Below, in pieces: positions 27,942 to 37,466 of a DNA stretch of 55,729 nt. The stretch's first letter is position 1, and each line of letters begins with the position of its first letter. This DNA is from Clostridiaceae bacterium AM27-36LB (GTDB lineage: Bacteria > Bacillota > Clostridia > Lachnospirales > Lachnospiraceae): contig QUJQ01000006.1 in NCBI GenBank assembly GCA_003480725.1, forward strand, positions 203,372-259,100, read 5' to 3'. The notes below the pieces were generated by a model, which was given only the letters and a program-made list of their open reading frames with translations, was not told where the DNA came from and searched no databases. The translations under genes were made by a program, and so were the position numbers.

Positions 27942-30218
27942 TTAATAACCTGTATAGCTGATGTTCATATCTACATTTCCTTTGATACCGGAAACACTTC
28001 CTTTGGAAGAATACTGCCACATATCATATTTTCCGGAATATGTGCAGCTGGAATTGTACTGTGCCACCCAGATACAGTATCCGTTCAGTGCGGATGCATT
28101 CAACTGGTTTGCATACCAGGACTTGCTGGCGTAAACTCCTGCTTTGTAGCCTCCGTTTCTGACTGTCTGGCAAAATGCCTTTACAACTGCAGTACGGGCA
28201 CTCTTGCTCAATCCGTTGGCACGTCCGTTGGATGCACTCTCTGTATCAATAAAGATCGGATATGTCACTTTATAACCGGATGCCAGAGACATGGCCATAC
28301 TTGCCTCTTCTACTGCTTCTGCTTCGTTGACTGCCTGTGTAAAGAAGTACAGTCCGACTTTAATGCCTGCCTTTGTGGCACCGGAAATATTTTTCTTAAA
28401 GTACGGATCCTGAACCAGTGCTCCGCTGGAAGATCCTCTGTATCCTACACGGATGATTGCAAAATTGATACCGGAAGCCGCCACAGCACCCCAGTCGATA
28501 TTTCCCTGATACTTGGATACATCAATTCCACGGTTACCAGAGCTCTGTGATAAAGCTCCATCACCTCCGAAGGTATACATCACGCCACCGATAACCTGAT
28601 TGCCGGTTATTTTATTGTGATTTGCATCATAATAATATACTTTTCCACCATCTGTTCTCCAGCCGGTGTACTGCGGGGATGTATAGAAGGTATCCGTAGA
28701 TGCATAATCATTAAGGGTCGCCTGCTTTGTTGCATTTGCATCTGTATACAGAACATTTCCTGATTTATCTTTCAGTACAACAGAGCTGTCAGAGAAGTCT
28801 GCAACCGTTACTTTCGTCTTCACAGAAGCCTCTTTTGTGGTTTCCTTTGCATCCGTGACATATGTAATGGTGGCTGTTACATCTGCAGAACCTTTACCTT
28901 TTGCAGTCAATGTTACAGAAGTTCCGCTGTCACATGACAGTGCAACAACTCCTGCATTGGAACTGCTCCATTTTACCTGTTTGATCAGTGCACTTTCTCC
29001 CGTGATGTTAAGTGCAACTGCCAGAGAATCAGATGCGGAACTGCCTCCGTTGTAGAGCGTCACTGTCTCCGGAAGAGTGACCGTAGCTGTTGTCTCAGCA
29101 ACTGCTGCCTTGGCATTTGTATCCGTCGTCTGTTCTGCCGCTGCATAAACCGTTCTCATGGAGAAGATCTGTCTCAGCGCTGTGGTCAGGCTCTGTTCAG
29201 ATATACCCTCACCTTCGCTGGCCGGAGCTGCATTATTTTCTGTACCAGTACCGGTGGAGCCACCTTCGGAAGGCGTTCCCGGTATGGCTGGTTCTGTCGG
29301 CGGTTTTGGGTTGGTTGGCCCGCCGGAATTATCCCCGTCACCTTTGTCATCTTTACCCGGTGTAGCTGTTCCACCGGAATTATCACTGCCGTTAGTATTA
29401 TCTTTGCCGGTGTCCGGTTCCGTCGGAGTGGTTGGCGTCGTCGGCTCCGTAGTAGTCGTTCCTGCACTCTTAGTCAGTGTAACGCTTACCATCTTACTGC
29501 TTGCGGATGCTTTGCTGAAGTTGGATACATCCACATCTGCACGGGATACTTTGCTTATGGATACTTTGCTCTCCAACAGTGGAACTGTATCTTTCAGAGT
29601 ACTTTCCTGCGGAACATCTTTTTTCGCAGTATCCTCTACCGCAGTATTGATCTGAGCTTCCGTCTTGATCTCATCTTTGACATCTACTTTTTTGTACTCG
29701 ATCTTGTCTTTGACAGTTGCCTGCATGGTACCCTTTTTCACTGCATAGGATCCTGCATTTTCCAGAGTAACCGTGTATTTTCCTGCTTCGATCTTATCAA
29801 TATAGATGATGCCATCCTTGTCCTTATCTTCATAAGTGGAGGCTTTTGCATTTTTCTTATCAGATTTTACACTGACAGAGAACTGCTCACCGGTCACAAG
29901 CTTGGATTTCTGATCCTCAATCTTGATCTTCAGATCCTTCTCGATAGAAGTACATGCAAGAGAAAGCTCTTTCTGATCTTCCTCAACCGGCTCTTCCTCT
30001 TCTTCCTCTTCTTCGATCTCCTCTTCTTCCACCGGCTCTTCTTCTGCTGCTTCCTCCTCAGGCTCAGGACCCGGATCCTCGATCACCTGGGCTTCTGCTA
30101 CTTCTTTCGGAAGGCTTTCATACCCATAGATTACATAACCTCCTGCACCGATACTTCCGGCTGCAACAACTCCTGCCAGGATCAATGACAGTAATTTCAT
30201 TCCTAAAATCTTTTTCAT
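27942..30218 (-). CDS. Surface GH25-family lysozyme (N,O-diacetylmuramidase) with Ig-like region
   Basis: 758 residues from ATG 30218 (a TTG at 30239 is in frame but lacks a better ribosome site). N-terminal signal or anchor helix (LLSLILAGVVAAGSIGAGGYVIYG), a very acidic Glu-rich stretch at about 50-85, a beta-rich domain, a Thr/Pro/Gly linker at about 255-330, and a bacterial Ig-like (BIG2-type) region around 390-470 (VKWSSSNAGVVAL). A short YYYDANHNKITGNQ wall-type motif then precedes the GH25 catalytic domain (about 560-758) with RGIDVSKYQGNIDW, YPIFIDTES and YDMWQYSS; the acidic residues of DVS and DTE are the usual catalytic site. It cuts peptidoglycan glycan strands, possibly remodelling the wall for EPS export. 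Confidence 0.92.
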   Translation of the reverse strand: MKKILGMKLLSLILAGVVAAGSIGAGGYVIYGYESLPKEVAEAQVIEDPGPEPEEEAAEEEPVEEEEIEEEEEEEEPVEEDQKELSLACTSIEKDLKIKIEDQKSKLVTGEQFSVSVKSDKKNAKASTYEDKDKDGIIYIDKIEAGKYTVTLENAGSYAVKKGTMQATVKDKIEYKKVDVKDEIKTEAQINTAVEDTAKKDVPQESTLKDTVPLLESKVSISKVSRADVDVSNFSKASASSKMVSVTLTKSAGTTTTEPTTPTTPTEPDTGKDNTNGSDNSGGTATPGKDDKGDGDNSGGPTNPKPPTEPAIPGTPSEGGSTGTGTENNAAPASEGEGISEQSLTTALRQIFSMRTVYAAAEQTTDTNAKAAVAETTATVTLPETVTLYNGGSSASDSLAVALNITGESALIKQVKWSSSNAGVVALSCDSGTSVTLTAKGKGSADVTATITYVTDAKETTKEASVKTKVTVADFSDSSVVLKDKSGNVLYTDANATKQATLNDYASTDTFYTSPQYTGWRTDGGKVYYYDANHNKITGNQVIGGVMYTFGGDGALSQSSGNRGIDVSKYQGNIDWGAVAASGINFAIIRVGYRGSSSGALVQDPYFKKNISGATKAGIKVGLYFFTQAVNEAEAVEEASMAMSLASGYKVTYPIFIDTESASNGRANGLSKSARTAVVKAFCQTVRNGGYKAGVYASKSWYANQLNASALNGYCIWVAQYNSSCTYSGKYDMWQYSSKGSVSGIKGNVDMNISYTGY

Positions 30219-30251
30219 CTTTCCATCCCCATGCTTCAATGTGTTTGTAGA

Positions 30252-31499
30252 TTAATCTCTTCTGAAAATATCTCTAGTATACACCTTTTCCTGTACATTA
30301 TCAAGGCACTTATCATATCTGTTTGCAATAATTGCATGGCTCATTGCTTTGAATTTTTCCAGGTCATTGACCACCACACTGCCGAAAAAGGTCTCGCCAT
30401 CTTTCAGTGTCGGCTCATAGATGATCACGGTTGCGCCTTTGGCCTTGATCCGCTTCATAACTCCCTGAATGGAGCTCTGACGGAAGTTATCACTGTTGCT
30501 CTTCATGGTCAGACGATAGACACCGATGGTCACGGATTTCTCCTTATGCTCATCAAACTCATTTTCCTCATCATATCCATAGTAGCCAGCCAGCTTCAAT
30601 ACCCGGTCTGCGATGAAATCTTTTCTGGTACGGTTGCTCTCCACAATGGCCTCGATCAGATTTTCCGGCACATCTGCATAATTTGCCAGAAGCTGTTTGG
30701 TATCCTTCGGCAGACAGTAGCCGCCATAGCCGAAGCTTGGATTGTTGTAATGGCTTCCAATACGTGGATCCAGACATACACCATCGATGATCTGCTGGGT
30801 GTTAAGTCCTTTACTCTCTGCGTATGTATCAAGCTCGTTGAAGTAAGCCACACGCAGAGCCAGATAGGTATTTGCAAACAGTTTTACCGCCTCTGCCTCG
30901 GTAAATCCCATGAACAATGTATCAATGTTCTCTTTGATCGCACCTTCCTGAAGCAGTGCTGCAAACTCATGGGCTGCCTCCACCAGACGTTCATCATCCT
31001 GATCTGTTCCAACAATAATACGGGACGGATACAGGTTGTCATAAAGTGCCTTGCTCTCCCGTAAAAATTCCGGGCTGAAGATAATATTGCTGCTGTTAAA
31101 CTTCTTACGGACACTCTCGGTATATCCAACCGGGATCGTAGACTTGATCACCATGATGGCATCTGGATTGTATTCCATTACCAGCTTAATGACTGCTTCC
31201 ACTGCGGAAGTGTCAAAATGCTGGGTGCGGCTGTCATAGTTAGTCGGCGCTGCGATCACTACGAAATCTGCTGCGCTGTAAGCCGCCTTCACATCCATAG
31301 TTGCTGTCAGATCCAGATTCTTCTCCGCCAGATATTTTTCAATATATTCATCCTGGATCGGAGATCTCCGGTTGTTAATGAGTTCCACTTTCTCCGGCAC
31401 GATATCCACTGCCAGAACCTTATGATGCTGGGACAAGAGAGTTGCAATGGATAAGCCCACATAGCCGGTACCTGCAACTGCGATTGTATAATCTTTCAT
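30252..31499 (-). CDS. UDP-glucose 6-dehydrogenase family (nucleotide-sugar dehydrogenase)
   Basis: 415 residues. NAD site [11 protein letters not shown] at the N-terminus; [12 protein letters not shown] and [23 protein letters not shown] in the substrate half; [15 protein letters not shown] contains the catalytic Cys. It would oxidise UDP-glucose to UDP-glucuronate, a likely EPS precursor. Length fits the shorter bacterial Ugd type. It lies 33 nt upstream of the lysozyme gene on the same strand, so they may be co-transcribed. Confidence 0.92.
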   Translation of the reverse strand: MKDYTIAVAGTGYVGLSIATLLSQHHKVLAVDIVPEKVELINNRRSPIQDEYIEKYLAEKNLDLTATMDVKAAYSAADFVVIAAPTNYDSRTQHFDTSAVEAVIKLVMEYNPDAIMVIKSTIPVGYTESVRKKFNSSNIIFSPEFLRESKALYDNLYPSRIIVGTDQDDERLVEAAHEFAALLQEGAIKENIDTLFMGFTEAEAVKLFANTYLALRVAYFNELDTYAESKGLNTQQIIDGVCLDPRIGSHYNNPSFGYGGYCLPKDTKQLLANYADVPENLIEAIVESNRTRKDFIADRVLKLAGYYGYDEENEFDEHKEKSVTIGVYRLTMKSNSDNFRQSSIQGVMKRIKAKGATVIIYEPTLKDGETFFGSVVVNDLEKFKAMSHAIIANRYDKCLDNVQEKVYTRDIFRRD

Positions 31500-31734
31500 T
31501 GTATGTTCTCCATTTGTGATAATTCAAAGTAAATGACTTATTGTTCTTACTATCATTTGCTGAATTTTAAGTATAACACATTATGGCCTCTGTTACAATT
31601 CTTACCGCCCTGCGTTTATACCGTATCTTTATTTTTTCATCATAGCTGCTGTCCCTGCACGGACTTCATCTGTATTTCCATCATAAGTCACGCCATCCAC
31701 ATAAAAAATGCCCGCGGAACTCCGCGGGCATAGA
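31500..31734. other. Intergenic region with the terminator of the MalY/PatB gene
   Basis: No gene is supported. It should contain the promoter of the nucleotide-sugar dehydrogenase, but I see no clear -35/-10 pair. The terminator at 31708-31731 is listed separately. Confidence 0.5.
31708..31731 (-). terminator. Strong intrinsic terminator after the MalY/PatB gene
   Basis: ATGCCCGCGGA pairs perfectly with TCCGCGGGCAT across a tiny loop, followed on the minus strand by TTTTTTAT. Ends the leftward transsulfuration operon. Confidence 0.92.
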
Positions 31735-32907
31735 TTATTTCAACGCTTCCGCCAGCCGGTCAAATGCTTCCTGCAGTGTTGCCCGCGGGCAGGCGATATT
31801 GATTCGTTCGAAGCCTTCGCCATCCTCGCCGAAGATGGCACCACTGTCCAGCCAGAGCTTTGCTTTGTTGACGATCAGATCTTCTCGTTCTGCTTCTGTC
31901 AGCCCAAGCTCTCTGAGATCCAGCCAGATCAGGTAGGTTCCCTCTGGTTCGATCAGATGAATGCCTGGAAGATTATTGGCAATATAATCACGGGCAAATG
32001 CAAGATTCTCCTGCAGATATCCTTTTAACTGCTCAAGCCACTCGCCGCCTTCTTCATAGGCTGCCCGGCAGGCCGCCAATCCCATCGTATTGAGCTGGCT
32101 GTAGCCTGCCTGATCCACCGCTTTTCGGAAACGATGACGAAGCTCCCGGTTCGGGATAAAAATGTTGGAAGTCTGCAATCCAGCCAGATTAAAGGTCTTG
32201 CTGGGCGCCGTGCAGGTGACGGAAATATCCGCATATTCTTCAGACAGACTGGCGAATATGGTATGCTTGTGTCCCTTCCACACAAAATCACTGTGGATCT
32301 CGTCACTGACTACGATCACACCATGTTTCACACAGATATCTCCGATCCGGCGCAGTTCTTCCTCTGTCCAGACACGCCCCACCGGATTGTGCGGACTGCA
32401 AAGTAAGAATAATGTTACCTTATGCTCCACGATCTTACGCTCCAGATCGTCAAAATCCATCTCATAATGTCCATTTACCAGCTTCAGCGGGCTGTTCACA
32501 AGTTCCCGTCCATTGTCGCGGATCGCCTCACTGAATGGATAGTAGACCGGCTGCTGCAACAGCACACCATCACCTTTTTCTGTAAATGCGCGGACTGCAG
32601 CTGCAATGGCAAATACAACACCCGGCGTCTTCACCAGCCAGTTCCGCTTTACTTCCCAGTCAAAATGCTCCCGATACCAGCCAGCCACTGCCTGAAAATA
32701 ATCATCCTTTGCTTCACTGTATCCGAAGATTCCGTGATCCACGCAGGCATGCAGCCGCTTCAGGATCGGTTCTGCTACACGAAAATCCATGTCAGCTACC
32801 CAGAGCGGCAGCACATCTTCACGTTTTCCACGTTCCACAGCAAAATCATATTTCAGGCAACTGGTTCCACGCCGGTCAATAATCTGGTCAAAATCATATT
32901 TCATCAT
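31735..32907 (-). CDS. MalY/PatB-family PLP enzyme (cystathionine beta-lyase type aminotransferase)
   Basis: 390 residues, fold type I aminotransferase. Family landmarks: YDFDQIIDRRGTSCLKYDF and LPLWVADMDF at the N-terminus, CSPHNPVGRVWT, VVSDEIHSDFVW, and TAPSKTFNLAGLQTS with the PLP Lys. MalY/PatB enzymes cleave cystathionine or cysteine C-S bonds to give homocysteine or sulfide and pyruvate. The start follows a GGAGATAGA ribosome site, and the gene lies downstream of a gamma-type enzyme under the same CymR-like promoter. Confidence 0.93.
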   Translation of the reverse strand: MMKYDFDQIIDRRGTSCLKYDFAVERGKREDVLPLWVADMDFRVAEPILKRLHACVDHGIFGYSEAKDDYFQAVAGWYREHFDWEVKRNWLVKTPGVVFAIAAAVRAFTEKGDGVLLQQPVYYPFSEAIRDNGRELVNSPLKLVNGHYEMDFDDLERKIVEHKVTLFLLCSPHNPVGRVWTEEELRRIGDICVKHGVIVVSDEIHSDFVWKGHKHTIFASLSEEYADISVTCTAPSKTFNLAGLQTSNIFIPNRELRHRFRKAVDQAGYSQLNTMGLAACRAAYEEGGEWLEQLKGYLQENLAFARDYIANNLPGIHLIEPEGTYLIWLDLRELGLTEAEREDLIVNKAKLWLDSGAIFGEDGEGFERINIACPRATLQEAFDRLAEALK

Positions 32908-32991
32908 TCTATCTCCTTTTCTGCCAGTCAGTGCATGGGCATCCTGTCCGAATCCGGCTGCACTGCTTCTCGATCCACCTGAATATTACTC

Positions 32992-34146
32992 TCAGGCCTC
33001 AAGCGCCTGCCTCAAATCTGCAATCAGGTCATCTGCATTTTCAATGCCAACAGAAAAACGCAGGAAGCAATCCGTGATCCCCAGCCGCTCACGCACTTCC
33101 GGCGGCACATCTCCATGGGTCTGGAGCATCGGATAAGTGATCAGGGATTCCACGCCGCCAAGGCTCTCTGCATAAGAGATCAGCTTTACTTTTTCCAACA
33201 CCCGTTTTGCTGTCTCCGGAGAATCTACATAGAAAGAAATCATACTGCCAGCTCCACGGGTCTGTGACTTGTTGATCTCATAACCCGGATGTGTGGCAAG
33301 ACCTACATAGAGAACTTTCGTTACCAACGGATGCCCTTTCAACCATTCTGCCAGACGAAACGCATTTTTCTGCTGACACTCCATCCGCACAGATAAAGTC
33401 TTGATACCACGGATCAACAGGAAGCTGTCAAAGGGCGGAAGGGCCGGTCCCACCGTTTTATAGTAATAACGGATCTGCTCCGCCAGTTCCTTATTTGCAG
33501 AACATAGGAAACCTGCCAGGGTATCATTGTGTCCGCCGAGGAATTTGGTTCCGCTGTGTACCACCAGATCTGCGCCCAATGCAATGGGATTCTGGAAATA
33601 TGGAGACAGGAATGTATTGTCCACGATGAGTTTCAGCCCATAGGTATCTGCCAGCTTCTTCATGATCCGCAGATCCGTCACCTGCATGGTTGGATTGCTG
33701 GGGGTCTCAATGTACAGTGCTTTTGTATGCGGATGCTTTTTGATCTCTGCTTCTGTGGCGGCCGGATCAGATGTATTTACATAAGAAAAGGAAAGTCCCT
33801 TCTTCGCTGCTGTGGTCGCGAACATTCTGACGGATCCACCATAGAGATCCTCTGTACATACAAAATGGCTGCCCGGCTCGAACAGTTCCATGCAAATAGA
33901 AAGTGCTGCCATACCGGATGTACATGCTACCGTATCGTATGCACCCTCCAGGGACGTAACAATTTTCTCCAGTTCACTTCTGGTCGGATTGCTCTCTCTG
34001 CTGTAATCATAACCAGTGGAACGTCCCACACCCGGGTGTGAAAAAGTTGCTGTCTGATAAATAGGGGTTCCCATGGAGCCGTAGGAATGGTCTCTGGTTA
34101 CTCCTTCGGCTCCATGGATACATCGGGTCTCAATTCCGTATTCCAT
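32992..34146 (-). CDS. Cystathionine gamma-synthase/lyase-type transsulfuration enzyme
   Basis: 384 residues from ATG 34146 (GAGGAGG 6 nt upstream). Cys/Met-metabolism PLP family: IYQTATF, YDYSRESNPTRSELE, VACTSGMAALS, YIETPSNPTMQV, VDNTFLSPYFQNP, VVHSGTKFLGGHND with the PLP Lys. Likely uses O-acetyl- or O-succinylhomoserine with cysteine, or acts as a gamma-lyase; sequence alone does not decide which. It is first in an operon with MalY/PatB and has its own promoter and operator-like site. Confidence 0.9.
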   Translation of the reverse strand: MEYGIETRCIHGAEGVTRDHSYGSMGTPIYQTATFSHPGVGRSTGYDYSRESNPTRSELEKIVTSLEGAYDTVACTSGMAALSICMELFEPGSHFVCTEDLYGGSVRMFATTAAKKGLSFSYVNTSDPAATEAEIKKHPHTKALYIETPSNPTMQVTDLRIMKKLADTYGLKLIVDNTFLSPYFQNPIALGADLVVHSGTKFLGGHNDTLAGFLCSANKELAEQIRYYYKTVGPALPPFDSFLLIRGIKTLSVRMECQQKNAFRLAEWLKGHPLVTKVLYVGLATHPGYEINKSQTRGAGSMISFYVDSPETAKRVLEKVKLISYAESLGGVESLITYPMLQTHGDVPPEVRERLGITDCFLRFSVGIENADDLIADLRQALEA

Positions 34147-34175
34147 ATAGTTCCTCCTCAAGCATGTATTTTATT

Positions 34176-34226
34176 ATTCCTATATGTTTAGTATGATTAT
34201 ATCTTTTGCAAAAGCAGATGTCAAAT
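34176..34226 (-). promoter_or_regulatory. Promoter and CymR-like operator of the cystathionine enzyme operon
   Basis: Minus strand: TTGACA (34226-34221), then TATATA or TATAAT (17- or 19-nt spacer), immediately followed by a motif matching ATTCCTAT-N4-TTAGTATG on the plus strand (34176-34195). The same motif lies downstream of the -10 box of cysK and of the ABC transporter gene. Rrf2-type cysteine regulators (CymR) bind comparable sites; an Rrf2 gene lies 170 bp away. Confidence 0.7.
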
Positions 34227-34277
34227 AAATTTCACAGACCATCAAAGAACTTCATTCCTTTCACCACAGCAGAAAAA

Positions 34278-34311
34278 GCGAAACACATGGACGGACTTCC
34301 ATGCATTTCGC
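34278..34311. terminator. Bidirectional intrinsic terminator after the Rrf2 gene
   Basis: GCGAAA...CATGGA arm pairs with TCCATG...TTTCGC, flanked by AAAAA and TTTTT. Separates the leftward cysK operon from the cystathionine enzyme promoter. Confidence 0.85.
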
Positions 34312-34368
34312 CTTTTTGCATTTCATTTTGTAATTGATTGGATGCGGAAACAGCTTTTGATGTCCATC

Positions 34369-34815
34369 CTAGATGTAATACATATTTTCTTCGTCCTGTT
34401 CCCGCTGCATACAGTCCTGCTCAAGATCAGCCAATGTCAGATTCTGAAGTATCTGGTCCAGGCGATCATTGACGCGGTCCACAATATCTTTCTGGATCGT
34501 CTCTGTCACAATGGAAGCAGTTCCTTCCCCATTGCCGGTCTCCGACTCCAGATGGTAAGAACCTTCCAGAGCTTCCACGATCTGGGAAACCGTAATCTTG
34601 TCTGCAGGATAATTCAGCAGATACCCACCCTGAGAGCCTTTGACGCTTCTGACGATCCTGGCCCTGCGAAGGCTTGCAAATACCTGTTCCAGGTACTGCG
34701 GGGATATCTGGTTGCGCTCCGCAATGCTTCCCAGTGACACATGCGTATCACGGGAATGCATGGCGAGGTCGATCAGAGCGGTTACTCCGTATCTGCATTT
34801 TTTGGAAAATTTCAT
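34369..34815 (-). CDS. Rrf2-family transcriptional regulator (CymR-like)
   Basis: 148 residues. N-terminal winged helix: MKFSKKCRYGVTALIDLAMH, SIAERNQISPQYLEQVFASLRRARIVRSVKGSQGGYLL. No Cys cluster of the IscR type is present, consistent with CymR, which senses the CysK-O-acetylserine complex in Bacillus. It is the third gene of cysK - sulfhydrylase - rrf2 and is followed by a terminator. The three shared promoter motifs nearby are its likely targets, including its own operon (autoregulation; inference). Confidence 0.88.
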   Translation of the reverse strand: MKFSKKCRYGVTALIDLAMHSRDTHVSLGSIAERNQISPQYLEQVFASLRRARIVRSVKGSQGGYLLNYPADKITVSQIVEALEGSYHLESETGNGEGTASIVTETIQKDIVDRVNDRLDQILQNLTLADLEQDCMQREQDEENMYYI

Positions 34816-34817
34816 CC

Positions 34818-36128
34818 TTACTGTACTGCCTTAAATGCTTCGTCCAGATCCTGGATGATATCGTCGATATTTTCCGTACCAATAGAAAGACGGATGGTAT
34901 TCGGTTTGATACCCTGATCCAGAAGTTCCTCTTCTGTACACTGGCTGTGAGTTGTGGTTGCCGGGTGGATCACCAGTGACTTCACATCTGCTACGTTTGC
35001 AAGCAGGGAGAACAGCTCCAGATTGTCGATGAAATCTTTTGCTTTCTGTGCATCGCCTTTGATCTCGAAGGTGAAGATAGATCCTCCGCCATTCGGGAAA
35101 TATTTCTTATAAAGAGCCTGCTGCTGCGGATCCTTGGATACGGACGGATGATGAACAGCCTCAACCTGCGGATGATTATTCAGATACTCAACTACCTTCA
35201 GTGCGTTCTGTACATGACGCTCTACACGAAGGGACAGGGTCTCCAGTCCCTGCAGGAAGATCCAGGAGTGGATCGGAGAAATAGTTGCTCCGGTATCACG
35301 CAGAAGGATTGCACGGATCTTGGTCACAAATGCAGCCGGTCCTACAGCTTTGGTAAAGCTGATGCCATGATAGCTCGGGTTCGGCTCAGTCAGTGACGGG
35401 AATTTTCCAGATGCTTCCCAGTCGAATTTACCACTGTCTACGATCACACCACCAATCGTAGTTCCATGTCCGCCGATGAATTTGGTTGCAGAATGAACAA
35501 CAATATCTGCACCGTACTCGATTGGACGAACCAGATACGGAGTTGCGAAAGTGCTGTCAACAACCAGCGGGATCTTATGTGCATGAGCGATCTTGGCAAT
35601 AGCCTCGATATCTACTACATCAGAGTTCGGATTTCCAAGAGTCTCAATGTAAACTGCTTTGGTATTTTCCTTGATGGCAGCCTCTACTTCATCCAGATCA
35701 AAAATATTTACAAAGGTGGTCTCTACACCGTATGCCGGAAGAGTATGCTCCAGCAGGTTGAAGGTTCCGCCGTAAATATTTTTTGCAGATACGATATGGT
35801 CACCGCTCTGTGCCAGGTTCTCAATGGTGTAGGTAACTGCTGCTGCACCGGAAGCAACTGCCAGAGCTGCAACACCGCCTTCCAGAGCTGCAATTCTCTG
35901 TTCAAATACATCTTCCGTCGGATTAGTCAGACGTCCGTAAATGTTTCCTGCATCTGCAAGACCAAATCTTGCTGCTGCGTGATCGCAATTACGGAATACA
36001 TAAGAAGATGTCTGGTAGATCGGCACTGCGCGGGCATCCGTTACCGGATCCGGGCTTTCCTGTCCTACATGAAGCTGAAGGGTCTCAAATTTGAATTTTC
36101 TGTCTGCTCTTTTCAATTTTTCTGCCAT
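34818..36128 (-). CDS. O-acetylhomoserine sulfhydrylase (aminocarboxypropyltransferase)
   Basis: 436 residues from ATG 36128 (GTGAGG upstream; a GTG at 36143 is weaker). Long variant of the Cys/Met PLP family: FETLQLHVGQE, PIYQTSSYVFRNCDHAAARF, YGRLTNPTEDVFEQRIAALEGG, YIETLGNPNSDVVD, VVHSATKFIGGHGTTIGGVI with the PLP Lys, and SIGTENIDDIIQDLD. Makes homocysteine or methionine precursors from O-acetylhomoserine and sulfide. The gene is 2 nt from rrf2 and about 85 nt after cysK, in one operon. Confidence 0.95.
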   Translation of the reverse strand: MAEKLKRADRKFKFETLQLHVGQESPDPVTDARAVPIYQTSSYVFRNCDHAAARFGLADAGNIYGRLTNPTEDVFEQRIAALEGGVAALAVASGAAAVTYTIENLAQSGDHIVSAKNIYGGTFNLLEHTLPAYGVETTFVNIFDLDEVEAAIKENTKAVYIETLGNPNSDVVDIEAIAKIAHAHKIPLVVDSTFATPYLVRPIEYGADIVVHSATKFIGGHGTTIGGVIVDSGKFDWEASGKFPSLTEPNPSYHGISFTKAVGPAAFVTKIRAILLRDTGATISPIHSWIFLQGLETLSLRVERHVQNALKVVEYLNNHPQVEAVHHPSVSKDPQQQALYKKYFPNGGGSIFTFEIKGDAQKAKDFIDNLELFSLLANVADVKSLVIHPATTTHSQCTEEELLDQGIKPNTIRLSIGTENIDDIIQDLDEAFKAVQ

Positions 36129-36212
36129 GGGTCTGTACCTCACTTTATCGTTGTATGTGTGTTTGCGATTATCTGCAGATCACCACCTTGACGGTCACTG
36201 ATCTGTCTTTAT

Positions 36213-37145
36213 TTACTCTGCGAACAGAGGTGTGGAATAATATCTGTCTCCACTGTCCGGAAGAAGTGCCACAATGGTCTTTCCTTTATTTTCCGGTCTC
36301 TGAGCCAGCTGAATTGCTGCTTTGAGTGCTGCGCCTGAAGAAATACCTACCAGTACACCTTCATGTTTTGCAAGAAGTTTTCCACCTGCAAATGCGTCGT
36401 CATTTTCAATGGTAATGATCTCATCATATACTTTGGTGTTCAGTACATCCGGAACGAATCCAGCTCCGATTCCCTGAATCTTGTGTGCTCCGCTTCTGCC
36501 CTCGGAAAGTACTGGGGATGAAGCCGGCTCCATAGCTACGATCTTCACATTCGGATTCTTGGATTTCAGATACTCGCCTACACCTGTCAGGGTTCCGCCA
36601 GTACCCACACCAGCTACAAAGATGTCTACCTGTCCATCGGTATCATTCCAGATCTCCGGTCCGGTCGTTGCTCTGTGTGCTGCCGGGTTTGCCGGGTTCA
36701 CGAACTGGCCCGGGATAAAGCTGTTCGGGATCTCTTTTGCAAGCTCTTCTGCTTTTGCGATTGCTCCCTTCATACCTTTAGCACCCTCGGTCAGAACCAG
36801 CTCTGCACCGTATGCTTTCAGCATGTTTCTTCTCTCAACACTCATGGTCTCCGGCATTGTCAGGATGATGCGGTAGCCTTTGGCTGCTGCGATAGATGCA
36901 AGACCGATACCAGTGTTTCCAGAAGTCGGCTCAATGATCACAGAACCTTCTTTGAGGATTCCTTTCTCCTCAGCATCCTCGATCATAGCTTTTGCCACAC
37001 GATCCTTTACGCTTCCTGCCGGATTGAAGTACTCAAGCTTTACAAGAAGCTTTGCTTCCAGACCAAGCTCTTTCTCAATGTTTGTTACCTCCACCAGCGG
37101 AGTGTTTCCAATCAGTCCAAGTGTTCCTTTGTAAATATTTGCCAT
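36213..37145 (-). CDS. cysK: Cysteine synthase A (O-acetylserine sulfhydrylase)
   Basis: 310 residues from ATG 37145, which is placed 8 nt after GGAGG; the in-frame upstream ATG overlaps that ribosome site. [16 protein letters not shown] contains the PLP Lys, [14 protein letters not shown] binds the substrate carboxylate, [17 protein letters not shown] binds the PLP phosphate. Condenses O-acetylserine with sulfide to form cysteine. Standard length. It leads the operon with O-acetylhomoserine sulfhydrylase and the Rrf2 regulator; CysK is itself a co-sensor of CymR in Bacillus (established for that species). Confidence 0.96.
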   Translation of the reverse strand: MANIYKGTLGLIGNTPLVEVTNIEKELGLEAKLLVKLEYFNPAGSVKDRVAKAMIEDAEEKGILKEGSVIIEPTSGNTGIGLASIAAAKGYRIILTMPETMSVERRNMLKAYGAELVLTEGAKGMKGAIAKAEELAKEIPNSFIPGQFVNPANPAAHRATTGPEIWNDTDGQVDIFVAGVGTGGTLTGVGEYLKSKNPNVKIVAMEPASSPVLSEGRSGAHKIQGIGAGFVPDVLNTKVYDEIITIENDDAFAGGKLLAKHEGVLVGISSGAALKAAIQLAQRPENKGKTIVALLPDSGDRYYSTPLFAE

Positions 37146-37161
37146 TTTCTTATCCTCCATA

Positions 37162-37230
37162 ATTCCTATCCGTTTACTATGGTTTTTTTGTTGTTGATCG
37201 TATTATATTCCTTCTTTTCCTATTTGTCAA
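37162..37230 (-). promoter_or_regulatory. cysK promoter with CymR-like operator
   Basis: Minus strand TTGACA (37230-37225), 17-nt spacer, TATAAT (37207-37202): a consensus sigma-A promoter. The operator-like motif (plus strand 37162-37182, ATTCCTAT then TTACTATGG) covers the early transcribed region. Spacer and -35 area are nearly the same as in the transporter promoter at 42874-42938. Confidence 0.85.
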
Positions 37231-37250
37231 GTAGGTTTTTATGGCTTTTG

Positions 37251-37408
37251 CAAAGTCATGCATAAAAATAATCTGAAGTATGCGGGGGAGCTTGCTTCCC
37301 TAAGCATACCTCAGATTATTTTGGTATATGACGCGCAGCGGCATATCGAGCTTTTTAGCTGCGTAAGCAGCGGTAAGCACCGCAAGGTGCGGAAAAGCGA
37401 GATGCATG
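37251..37408. repeat. 158-bp palindromic intergenic element, copy 1
   Basis: Identical over 158 bp to 42960-43117. It contains a long hairpin (AATAATCTGA / TCAGATTATT outer arms with GTATGC / GCATAC inside), followed on the minus strand by TTTTTATG. Smaller CCGCACC/GGTGCGG and AGCTGCGTAAGCAGC hairpins also occur. It lies between the CapA gene stop and the cysK promoter and can terminate leftward transcription. A 24-bp end fragment is repeated at about 37431-37455 after a 22-bp spacer. Confidence 0.9.
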
Positions 37409-37466
37409 ACTTTGTACTTCAGGATTGCGTGAGGTGCGGAAAAGCGAGATGCATGGCTTGAAGTTC

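Noticed and set aside
27831..28550. Plus-strand 239-codon ORF
   Set aside because: Antisense to the GH25 catalytic domain, Cys-rich nonsense-like composition, no ribosome site.
30231..31064. Plus-strand 277-codon ORF
   Set aside because: Antisense shadow of the UDP-sugar dehydrogenase gene; no domain recognisable.
34147..34226. T-box or SAM riboswitch in front of the cystathionine enzyme gene
   Set aside because: The leader between the promoter and the ATG is only about 45 nt, far too short for either.
35466..36191. Plus-strand 241-codon ORF
   Set aside because: Antisense to O-acetylhomoserine sulfhydrylase; skewed composition typical of shadow frames.
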